Position numbers and translations under genes: made by a program
Source of the DNA: Favolaschia claudopus
Lineage: Eukaryota; Basidiomycota; Agaricomycetes; Agaricales; Mycenaceae
Reading direction: 5' to 3'
NCBI GenBank assembly: GCA_037176885.1
Contig: JAWWNJ010000008.1
Location: 124,001 to 188,000 of the forward strand
Length of the DNA stretch: 64,000 nt
Shown: piece after piece, positions 55,053-64,000 of the stretch
Numbering within the stretch: position 1 is the stretch's first letter
How the letters are laid out: each line of letters begins with the position of its first letter
The notes under the pieces: model-generated
The model's database searches: none
The model's input: only the letters and a program-made list of their open reading frames with translations
Told to the model about the DNA's origin: nothing

Positions 55053-56439
55053 TCAGCCCCACTTCAGAATGTGGCGACCCGACACATCCAAAGCAGAGTG
55101 CGCAGAGCAAACAGGAAAAAATACACAGCCCCGCTTCACGCTTTGCGACGACCCGGCGCGAAGTGACATAAAAGGGAGGGTGGGGGGGGGGGGAAAAAAA
55201 AGGTCATGCCTCCCTTGCCCATGGGTCTCCATCATGCACTCTTCGACCGTTGGGCTACGGTCGGCGCTTTGCCTTGTACACTGCATCCCAGATGCCCAAG
55301 TCTTCAGCATGACCCTCAAGGAGTAGGCAGACATGTTCTGTCCTGCGACTCCTTGAGATTGTACAGGTCAGTGCCTAGGCTTGTACATCCTCTCAGCTGT
55401 CCAATCCTGCAGCAGTCCACTGACCCGCAGAGTGTGGCCAGTAGTCGCTACGCTCCTACTGTACTCTCTGCGCAGGGGGGGAGAGTAACAGGTATGGAGC
55501 TCCAAATGTCGCTCCTGTAGGAGGAAGCTCCCTCTTGTCGCTTCCTCAGCTCTACCCCTTCCAGCCCACCTTCACAGCGTGGCGCCTCGACACACACATC
55601 CGGTGGGGCCCAACGGCCCCAGCGGAAAAAAAAATTGGATGTGGTCACAGGGTACACTGGGAGGCTGTATGAGGGCTGTAGGTATCCGCCGTGTCGTTTA
55701 GGGTGGCAGAGCATGCTGCACTGCGTGTAGCAGACAGCAGCACCTAGTGGTGCAACGACACGGGGATAGAACCAAACCAACCGCCTTTCTGCTGCTAGCC
55801 AAGGTGTTACAAGCCAATCAACGGGATCGGCCATCACATGGTCAACTCAAGGCCCCAGTTCCCACCGGGGCTCGTAGAGAACGTAGCCAGACGGATATAG
55901 GCCCATGGAAACACAACGTAGGGGGTGGCAGCAGGATGGCGAGGAAGGGTTGGTGGTTCAGGAGAGCACGAGGAATCGACGCCGTGCCCGATGCCTAATA
56001 GAGCGGAGGCCAGAAGACGCTCCTAATGTTGCGGCATCGTGCACAAGGCTACCTTGATAACCATGGCTGCGCTAGGTATTTCAAGACACCGCAGGTCGAG
56101 GACACAAAAGCTAGCTCGACCATCACACATGCACCGTGACTAGAGGTGTGCGGAGGCATAACGTAGGGTAGCAGCGCGAACAACATGGCAGGGCAAGGTA
56201 CCTCGTCGACATGCCATCCAGCCAAATATACCAAGACGCCGCAAGCCGGCTTTTAAAGGCCGGCCATCACGCATGCACCATGACTAGGGGTGTGCGGAGG
56301 CGTAACGTAGGATAGTGGCGTGAGTGGCAGACCGAGTCAACGGAAGGAGGGGGGAGGACAAATGTGGTGGACATAAGAGACCCATTGGTAACCCAACGCA
56401 GAGCGTGGTGGGAGAAGGACTAGGAGCGGCTGGTGGAGG

Positions 56440-56840
56440 GGGGGAGGAACAAGCCCCCCTTCACCGAATTTGAGACGCCGCTCGTAGCGTCTCATGCGCA
56501 AGTCTTCGTAGGTGAAGGGGGCGAGGGACGAGCCCCCCTTCACCAGATTGGAAGACGAAGACAGCCATTGTGAGTAGGGTGAAGGGCGGCTTGAAAGACA
56601 AGCCCCCCTTCACCAGGGAGGTCCTACTAACAAGAGGGCGGAACACTATGCACTGGGTGGACATGGTGGAGGCAGGGGAGAGGGAGCGAGCCCCCCTTCA
56701 CCAGGCAGAGTCCACCTAAAGTGCAGCGGTGCGCATGAGCAGAGGAGCCCCACGGCGAGCATCACAGGGGAGGGGTCAGAATCGACATTCCCCCTTGATA
56801 TCAAGTGACGCGGCGCAAGGAGCCCCCCTTCATGATTGCG
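56440..56840 (+). repeat. Five spaced copies of AGCCCCCCTTCACC inside the LTR element
   Basis: Copies start at 56452, 56531, 56601, 56699 and 56821 (the last reads ..CTTCATG). Spacing is 70-122 bp. A second pair of interior repeats (CATGCACC(G/A)TGACTAG..GTGTGCGGAGGC) lies at about 56129 and 56272. These dominate the interior in place of genes. Confidence 0.85.
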
Positions 56841-57798
56841 ACCACGCAATACGAGACAAAAGTATCAAGACGAATCATGAATCCCCGCCGTCAACGCCAC
56901 GCTGCCGCGGGGACGCTACATTGGACAAACACACAGACGCCAGGACACAGAGTCAAGGGGAGGGATGGGATGGAGAGCGGAAGGGAAGGGTACGAGTCAG
57001 ACACCAGGCTGCAGAGACGGCAGCGGATGGCCCCCAGCAAGCCCAGACGCAAGCTTCCCGCTTTTGCACAAACACAGGAGTACCCAGAGAAAGCAGATGA
57101 AGAGATGTAGTTGACTACAGCCTGCACGATAGGAGAGTCCTTCGAATGAAGGGGGTGGCAACTGTAGCGGCTCGACGAGCTGCCAGCAACAAGTTGCCCC
57201 GCCACCCAATCTCCATGCAGACTGCAGGCGCTCAGAGGTCCCTAGGCACCGGCGGACACCCCTAAGGACGGGGAGGCCGGGGAGATATGGACTTGAGCAA
57301 CCTTGCAACTCTCGACAGTGCTCCCTCCAAGCCACACCCACGAAGGCAAGAGGAAAGGAAGCTCACCGGTCAAGAGGGGGAGTGAGACTCGACGACAGAT
57401 GACACAGCCAGCCAGACGACACAGGAACAGACCCAAGGTCACAGGGGGAGAAGGGAAGGAGTAGTCGAAGTGCCAGTGTGAGCCAGTGACGAGCAGTGGC
57501 ATCTGGCACGAGCCTAAACGGCAGTTGGCCACACACAAGAGGAGGGGAAGTCGACGAGAGGTGGCAAATGCCGAGGAGGGGGTCCATGGGATGCAGGAGG
57601 GAGAGGGAAGAAGACTTTCAGTGGTAGACACACACACCATACTTGTGTTGCAGTCCCAAAACCCAAATCCTACACCAAGCCATGGGGCAGAGGCTACTCA
57701 GCAACCTCCATGCCCAAAGAATGCACCAAGATGGTCTGCTACTCTTGTGAGGACAGAGGAGGAGGGAGTAGGGTCCGCTATTGGTGACTCTGTTCTGC

Positions 57799-58724
57799 TG
57801 TAAGGGCAACAGCTGCCAGGGCCTGAGGCCCGAGGTACTCAAGAGTCCAACAAGCACTGGGCAGAGGGAGAATCCTTAGAAGACTAGCTACAACAAGAGG
57901 AAGAGTGTCTACTCACCTGGGCAGAGGGAGAATCCTTAGAGAACAGAGTAAGGAGTCTCCATGCCCAGGCGTCACAGTAAAAGGGCACGTGACGCGTGAC
58001 TTCTCACGGGGCGTGGGAACTATGTAGTAGCACAGCATCTATGATGTGATATCAATGATCAGATGATCCAACAGTAGCAGGGAGCCAGGGATATGCCCAG
58101 AAGGGGGAGGATCACAATACTGGTCCAGAGACCGTAGACCGACGAAGGCCCGGAGGTACCCTGTGGTCCGGGGAGCGTGGGAAACCGGAGCCGGAGTCCG
58201 GAGGGCCGGAGCTCGGGGCCCGGAGGGTCGGAGGACCGGAGGAATAGAGCCCAGGGAACCCGGGAAGGACGCTAGAGCCAGGGCGAGACAGCGGAGCATC
58301 GAAGCTTGGGCGACGGAACCGCTGGGGCTTGGCCCAGGTCCGGGGGAGCGTGGGAAGCCGGGCCGGGGTCCGGGGGACCGGGGCCGGGCCGGAGGTCCGG
58401 ACGACCAGAGCTCGGGGTACCAGAGCTCTCGGAGGGCTAGAAGTCTGACCGGAAGACCAGTAGGGAACCAGGTTGCGCTGAGCACTAGCTGTAGGAGCGC
58501 AGGGTCGACAGGAGTCTGTTGAGGAGGGGAACGGGGGCATACTGTACATAAGGACAGCATGTGGCATGGGCCTCTACGGCAGTAGGCCATGCACAGGGAA
58601 CGGGGGGTCGGAAGGAGGAAGATGTGACGAAGGGGGAAGTCTGGAGGGAGTAGCGTTCCCAAGAAGGTTGGAGTGATGCAAGGAATAGCGGAGCGGGTCG
58701 GGGAAGCGGGGGATTCCCCTGACA
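57799..58724 (+). repeat. 3' LTR
   Basis: 926 bp, nearly identical to the 5' LTR and directly followed by GCCGT. Confidence 0.95.
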
Positions 58725-58820
58725 GCCGTACTCATCCAGTGCGATCTGGGGCAGAGAGAAAGGTCGAGAATGCACACCCGCTGCAGCATCCATGTAGCGT
58801 TGCGCGAGAGAGAGAGCCAT
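58725..58820 (-). pseudogene. P2 gene, upstream part
   Basis: From ATG 58820 on the minus strand: MALSLAQRYMDAAAGVHSRP, FSLPQIALDEY, then the LTR element. Continues at 54121 downward. The equivalent part of P3 is SSCLMPSRAILLQDAERDPH.. leading to GVHYIVTRDKT. Confidence 0.7.
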
Positions 58821-58904
58821 GCTGCAGAAGCCGAGATTGCATCACTACTTATATATAACTTTATCTAATCTAATCTACATAGTAGATTTCAATCATATTT
58901 TACG

Positions 58905-59899
58905 TCACTGCTTCAAGTGCGCCCAACATCGGCGTCCGACAAATAGTGGTGATTCCGAACCCATAAAGTAAAGCACTGGAGATGGAAGCCAGAAATTAAC
59001 ACAGGTGTCAATAATAGCGAGTATTAACATTACCTTGGCTATATTTCCCGGACATGAACCGTCAGACGCTTCGTCTTTGCACAGATTCACGACTAACTCG
59101 ATGTCGCGACCAACAGGATAATCGAAATGAACACCTCCATCATTAAGAGACGTCCAGACCTGGGACAGAGGAGGGAATCAGCACGAAAAGTGTGCTTGAA
59201 AATCAACGCAAGATGTACCTCAATGGCTTTCGCTCCATCCTTCAAAGTCCGGGTCCATCCAACCAGCACTTTGCCAGGCTTGAAGAGGAGTTAACAGCGC
59301 ACGGGGAGATTGGAGGAAGGGAGGAAAAAAAAGGAGAAGCAACCGGGCAAAGGAAAGCATAGGTACGAAGAGGAGGAGAAGAAGAAACGAGGATTAGCCA
59401 TTACCGATTCCTGGCCATCATACTCGATGATCTCTTCCAAGACGCGAACTTGTTTATCGAACAACTGGACTGTCGCTTCATCAGCGCCCACAGGGCACTT
59501 AAGAATGATATGATTGCAATAACATCCAGATGTCTACGAATTGGTCGTCAAAAGCTGAAAGGACGAAGGAATGCGAAGAAGGACAACCTCAGCCATATGT
59601 GGATTGTCGTGGTATGCAAGTTCAGAGCCTACGACGGTGCCGATGAAGGACGGCCGATAACGTGGAACGCGGATACGATAGGGACTGAGATAACGCTCGT
59701 AGGTTTCGGGGTAAAACAATTCCTTGTACGAATAACGGTCGAGGGAACCGCACACGTCTGTCATGGTTTTATCTCGAGTGACAATATAGTGTACACCGAC
59801 TTGATCGTTGGCCAGTATAGGATGGTGAGGATCCCGTTCAGCGTCCTGCAGCAGAATCGCCCGAGAAGGCATGAGACAAGATGAAATCAACAAGGTCAC
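58905..59899 (-). CDS. P3, tandem paralogue with a C-terminal membrane segment
   Basis: Minus-strand exons: CLMPSRAILLQDAERDPHHP, GVHYIVTRDKTMTDVCGSLD, RYSYKELFYPETYERYLSPY, RPSFIGTVVGSELAYHDNPH, then CPVGADEATVQLFDKQVRVL with EEIIEYDGQESV, an intron of about 120 bp, GKVLVGWTRTLKDGAKAIEV, VWTSLNDGGVHFDYPVGRDI, ELVVNLCKDEASDGSCPGNI, and a hydrophobic end KVMLILAIIDTCVNFWL, stop near 58905. The C-terminal helix suggests a tail anchor. I do not recognise the family. It is the most complete of the four P copies. Confidence 0.6.
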
Positions 59900-60792
59900 A
59901 GCGAAGAAAGCCTGTGATGAATATCGGAAGAAGGTAGAAGGTTACACATGCTGTAAATATTCGACGGCGTGCGATAAATCCCAAGCCCGGTAATCCTGTG
60001 AACAGTGTCACAATGACGATGTATGTTGAGAACATGAATTTCACCTTCGCGAAAATATTCCCACTGGAATCATCTTCGAATCTTGTCAACTTCACCTCCA
60101 GCTCCACAACCTGCCCCACGTCTCGACTCCAATCGGACGATGCCAAGGTCCAAACCTACAACAGATCAGGGAGAATATTGATATCAATTGCAACCACACA
60201 TTGATATCCTCATTCTGATCCAAAAAGGATCTCTCAAGCTTGCCGGGCTGTGCAATGACCGATTAGCCGTAAGACCGCAGGACAGTTAGCGAATCGCGAG
60301 CAACATACCATTGTCTTGTCATCAACGCGAATGATCGAGCGCAGAACCGCAACTTGGTTTTGATAGATTGCGGAAATAGCTTCATTGAGTTCCGGATCTT
60401 TCAGAACGGCGATGTGAAGAGGGCGACCTGTTTCCTAGCAGACCCAAGCAAATATTGTCACAAGAGCTATTGTGGCATGGTGCGCAAGTGGTGCGACATA
60501 CTTCATCGACGCTATCAATAACGGCGACTAGGAGTCCAAACAACCGGACGTGAAGTGGATGCACATCACGCCGTACAAAAGGGGGAAGTGTCGAAATCCT
60601 TTCGACGACGACGGGCAACGGTGGAGATTGTAAATCGATGAACATGAAAGCTTCCCGAAAGAATTCAGTCTTCCTGGTTCGCTCCCTCAGCCAATCAAAA
60701 TCTGTCTTGTAGCGCAAATGAGCTAGAACGCGAGTAGTCCTATTCCGAATCGAAGTGTTCCCCTCGCGAAAGCGTTCGAATAAAGTGGACAT
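59838..60792 (-). CDS. P4, tandem paralogue with C-terminal membrane segments
   Basis: Start MSTLFERFREGNTSIRNRTT at 60792. Then ERTRKTEFFREAFMFIDLQS, FGLLVAVIDSVDE, intron about 60438-60503, ETGRPLHIAVLKDPELNEAI and QVAVLRSIIRVDDKTM, intron, PGKLERSFLDQNEDINVW, intron, TLASSDWSRDVGQVVELEVK, GNIFAKVKFMFSTYIVIVTL and further hydrophobic residues. The C-terminal half parallels P3 (VWTS.., GNIAKV..); the N-terminal half is different, so P4 is a longer or recombined relative. The end may overlap the 5' part of P3 and is uncertain. Confidence 0.5.
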
Positions 60793-60960
60793 GAGGGTTG
60801 TCTTGAAGATCGAAAGTACCAAATAGAACACATTTGATTGGCCAGTAAAACCTTAATTGTCAGATCTACGTCATTGTCGCACTTATAACTTCCGGACCTA
60901 CAGATATCTATCATCTTCTGAGATCTTCTCATTGTCTTCTCATGTGCTCCATCAGTTATC

Positions 60961-61131
60961 CATCAATCTGACTCGGGAACCCTGAGCCGGAGCAATTTGA
61001 ATTCGCTCGAAAAAAAAAACCATCAGCCTGACTCGGGAACCCTGAGCCGGAGCAATTTGAATTCGCTCGAAAAAAAAAACCCATCAGCCTGACTCGGGAA
61101 CCCTGAGCCGGAGCAATTTGAATTCACCTGG
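60961..61131 (+). repeat. 60-bp tandem repeat, almost three copies
   Basis: The unit CATCAGCCTGACTCGGGAACC..GGAGCAATTTGAATTCGCTC plus an A-run and C starts at 60961, 61021 and 61082. The last copy is cut after GAATTC. Copies 1 and 2 differ by two bases. Confidence 0.95.
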
Positions 61132-61499
61132 ACAAACGGAGCACGGAAGGAACTCGAATTCCCCAATCAAAGTATTGTAGCTCAAGCACGCGTGCTTGGA
61201 AGGCATGAACTGTTAGCGAAAGCAGTACACTACACAAGGAGATGGAAGTGGATCACTGAGTGGTTGCGCGGGTCATCGACACCAACAAAAAAAAAAGGAA
61301 AAGTCAGGACTTGGCATTATTGAGCCATGACGACACCACTGACTCACCTGAACGTCCCCGAGAAAGGTACCAACCCAGAAACAAGAGGACTCAGGAAAAT
61401 GGAACTGTTTGGGATGTTACGGATACGGTGTAATGGACAGAGGGAAACTCGGATGTGTAAGAATAGAGATGAATATCGGCAGAACCTCCCAATGACTGG

Positions 61500-62876
61500 T
61501 CACTGGTCGTTATCATCCTCGTCACCATTGAAAGTCAGAATATAATCCATGTCGTCCCAAGGCGTCACTTCTAAGAGATTTACTGGAGGACGAGGCATCT
61601 TGAGAAGAGCGGCAGCAAGCCGTCGAAATATTTGATACTCTGTACGTTTGTAAGGTTAACGCAACGGTAAATTCAAACGCACGTACGATAAGAATAAATG
61701 CTATGGACGGCATTGTCGCGCACAAGTCCAGATTCACAAATGCCGACAGGAGCAAGGGTCCAAGTGAACACCGGTGTAGAGGAGCGTTTGAAGTCGGGGA
61801 TGGTAGAAGGAAGTAAATCTATATGAAGGCAGCCATCATCGTCAATTGTCCGGAGAGTAGCAGGACAGTCAATGTGCACGCCACATTCATGAGGAAGTGG
61901 ATGATCGTACTCAAAAACGAAGCCACGGCCTTGATATTTGTGAAGAATGCGCCACATCTGCACTTGACCTTCGAGAGTGTTCCCTGCCAATCGCATCGAG
62001 GAAGGTGTAGCCAATGCGACGCCCTTGCGAACCCGATTTATCTCGAAATGAGAAAAACGATCCCAAGAGATCGCGCCCCTGGGAGCCGTCGAATGAAAAG
62101 CGAGAATTACATCCAAAGCATAGTCGGAATAGGTCTCCACGATGTTGACCTGCTTCCCCGATGCGTTCCGCAAGGTGAGAACTCGACGAATACCAAAAAC
62201 ATCGTCATAGTCTCGACTTGCTTCGAAGGAAAGATGATAGGCACAAACGTCGCGCATGAAGACCATAGCATCATCGGCGGATCCACGAGGGCAATAGAAG
62301 TCCAAATCATTGGGCACAAAAGTCCCTTGGAGTATAGCAGCAATGACCGAGCCAGAAAGCCGTGTACCGGTCGCAGCGAGCAAAAGCTTGATGTCACCGT
62401 ACGATAGGTGAAACAGGCCCAATGCATGGATAATCATGTACTGAGTCAAAAGTTGGCGTATGTGCAGGTCCGTTCCATCCAAAGCAGAAGTATTATATTG
62501 AATAAGACGTCGAAAGACTGCGGCGACGCTTTTATGCTCGAGGGTGCCATTCGGATTAAAGCCTATATGACAGTCAGTAGTCGAATCAATAAAGAAATCA
62601 GAGTAGTGCACTGAATGCTTACGATGGAGTTTAATGGATTGCATCGCCTGAGGTGCAGCTACTGCTCACGCCATCAACTTCTGAGCGAAACGAGCGAAAG
62701 GAAAACTAACATTCAGAGTCAATGGGAGAGTCTACATATTTCTGCAGAAAGCGATGGACATTGCGACCAGCAATTCTACTGCGCAAGGATGTGGAAAAAA
62801 GCTGCTTCCAGTCCATAAATTTCATGTAGGTTTCGATGCGGACAGTGTACAGAAGCTTCCCGATGGACACCTGCAT
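61500..62876 (-). CDS. N1, protein with a nucleotidyltransferase-like motif
   Basis: Start MQVSIGKLLYTVRIETYMKF at 62876. The first exon ends RSRIAGRNVHRFLQKYVD..; the main exon runs from about 62644: VFRRLIQYNTSALDGTDLHI, LFHLSYGDIKLLLAATGTRL, SGSVIAAILQGTFVPNDLDF, YCPRG, GIRRVLTLRNASGKQVNIVE, FHSTAPRGAISWDRFSHFEI, and GQVQMWRILHKYQGRGFVFE. The last exon has VTPWDDMDYILTFNGDED, stop 61500-61502. The stretch G-S, 13 residues, D-L-D-F fits the nucleotidyltransferase pattern hG[GS]-x9-13-Dh[DE]h. It belongs to a large mushroom family I know as hypothetical. Enzyme activity is inference. Confidence 0.65.
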
Positions 62877-63048
62877 CGCGGAAAGCTTGAAAGCATCAGG
62901 GCCTATAGAACGTGAGCAACGTCCGCAAGGTTTGATACGCAGAACTGACGCTGAAGGAGGTCCGCAGGCTCATGGGTGTCCGACATAATGGGAGAAAGAA
63001 ACAAAGCGAAGGTGCATATAGTCACTCTTATTACATAACGAGAATTTG

Positions 63049-63979
63049 TCAGATACGTAATTCCAATCGCGCGATTCTCAATCGGTAGAAATCTCCTTCT
63101 GAAGGAGCAATGCTACCAAAGAGACGATGAAGGGAATAAATATATATACAGAGAAAGATATGCAACTCACCAGGGCCGGCGATAACAGACCCAGGCACAA
63201 TGTGCAGCGGGTTTTCCGAATTTGACTGCACCAGTCTGACCTCAGACCCTTCAGCATTCTGCAGAACCATTTCACAGCGAATGCCGCTGCCCTCGAACAC
63301 AAACGCAGAGACTTGGTTACAGTATCCACATGCATAGTTCAGGTACTTGGCCACAGAAACGAATTCCCCCCTAGCACAATAAAAGTCGACGCGGTGCGAT
63401 AATGGACGGTGACCGAGCAGACAGTCCACAAATTCGCCGGAGACGACTGCCCCGGTCACTGAGTGGAGCAAGTATAAGTCGCCCATGTATAAACCGAACG
63501 ATTCAAGATTGCAGCTAATGTGATATTGAACCAGAAGACCGCGAAGTCGCTGATCATCTGGCGAAACGATGTAGTCCGAAACAGGAGGCAGCAGCGCGCG
63601 CATCAGATTGTTCATAACCAGCGGGTCCACACCACGATGTCGAGCAGGATTGAGTGCTACAAAACGGCAGTCAATCTCGCATTAGAGGATAAGCCAGAGA
63701 AGACAAGGAATTACGATGTGACATGAAATCATCTTGAATCTCCGGACGAAGTACTATGATAAAGCCGCATGAGCAGACGCGATTTTAGATAGAAAGAGAG
63801 AAAAGTTGCTCACCATCTTGTCGCAAAGTATCATCGAAACGCTTGCCCAACCAGACATGGACGTTACGGCCAGCCATACGAGTTATTGCTGATGTCTGAA
63901 ATAACTCGCTGTCATCCATACATCTTAAGTCTCGCTCCACGGCAGCACTCCAAAGCATCCGCTTAACGGAGTCCTGCAT
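63049..63979 (-). CDS. N2, paralogue of N1 with a degraded motif and short C-terminus
   Basis: Start MQDSVKRMLWSAAVERDLRC at 63979, then FQTSAITRMAGRNVHVWLGK. After an intron (63660-63790) the exon gives NLMRALLPPVSDYIVSPDDQ, LRGLLVQYHISCNLESFGLY, MGDLYLLHSVTGAVVSGEFV, HRVDFYCARGEFVSVAKYLN, GIRCEMVLQNAEGSEVRLVQ and stops near 63049. Compared with N1 the same spacing is kept but G-S is G-E and D-L-D is R-V-D, so the putative catalytic residues are lost. The second half present in N1 (FHSTAPRG..WRILHKY) is missing. Truncated or pseudo-enzyme. Confidence 0.6.
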
Positions 63980-64000
63980 TGCAACTAAAGTTCTGAGGGA

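Larger units (their letters stand above)
54127..58724. mobile_element. Non-autonomous LTR retrotransposon, 4598 bp
   Basis: Two 926-bp direct LTRs (54127-55052 and 57799-58724) that start TGTAAGGG and end CCCTGACA (TG..CA) are flanked by the 5-bp duplication GCCGT. The 2746-bp interior shows no gag, protease, reverse transcriptase or integrase by eye, so movement would need enzymes from another element. TGGCGACCCGACAC at 55072, 19 bp after the 5' LTR, is a possible but weak primer-binding site. A purine-rich stretch at 57750-57775 may act as polypurine tract, though it is about 25 bp from the 3' LTR. Interior frames look non-coding. The element is GC-rich compared with its flanks and has disrupted gene P2. 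Confidence 0.93.

Noticed and set aside
55072..55090. Confident primer-binding site of the LTR element
   Set aside because: TGGCGACCCGACAC lies 19 bp from the LTR instead of directly beside it, and I cannot match it to a tRNA; kept only as a weak possibility.
54367..55110. A 247-residue Pro/Ser-rich minus-strand frame and its copy at 58039-58662
   Set aside because: It lies in the LTRs, overlaps other long frames in both strands because of GC bias, and resembles no gene.
1..64000. CRISPR arrays, tRNA and rRNA genes
   Set aside because: No regularly spaced identical repeats with unique spacers, and no tRNA or rRNA signature was recognised by eye; a dedicated RNA scan was not possible.

Overview
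The window looks like a basidiomycete (agaricomycete mushroom) nuclear genome. Genes are split by short GT..AG introns, and it carries KDZ (Kyakuja-Dileera-Zisupton) transposases with CxC2-type cysteine clusters, a MULE transposase with a SWIM finger, an F-box gene and several expanded mushroom-type hypothetical families. I see no rRNA, tRNA or CRISPR.

Main result: bases 7155-47353 are three large KDZ transposons nested like Russian dolls, each sitting in a coding exon of its predecessor. Element A (7155-47353, about 10.5 kb of its own DNA) splits a 3'-5' exonuclease gene (7-bp target duplication TAGACTG). Element B (15664-45389, about 12.8 kb of its own DNA) splits the X gene of A (9-bp duplication CCCAGCGAC; 127-bp terminal inverted repeats). 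Element C (16465-33360, 16.9 kb) splits the KDZ transposase gene of B (11-bp duplication CTCCTCCTCTC). In all three cases, removing the element plus one duplication restores the reading frame and the expected family motif.

The three elements share one plan although their proteins are diverged. A KDZ gene near the left end is read outward on the minus strand. A large gene here called X (W-rich C-terminal motif) near the right end is read outward on the plus strand. Between them lie a small basic Arg/Lys/Glu protein (R) and one or two proteins with a viroplasmin/RNase H1-N-like fold (V). C also carries a TET/JBP-type double-stranded beta-helix protein that appears to lack its metal-binding HxD.

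Left flank (1-7154): a 713-bp foldback element, a 653-bp TA-flanked MITE, a MULE gene with a probable frameshift, and the 3' part of the split exonuclease gene. Right flank (47354-64000): the 5' part of that exonuclease, an F-box gene, a second intact exonuclease paralogue, four tandem paralogues of an unrecognised membrane-anchored family (P1-P4), and two paralogues of a family with a nucleotidyltransferase-like motif (N1, N2). P2 is split by a 4.6-kb LTR retrotransposon with nearly identical 926-bp LTRs and a perfect 5-bp duplication (GCCGT); it has no visible gag-pol and so must depend on another element.

Exon borders are by eye. Gene spans are start-to-stop, and some introns are not resolved.
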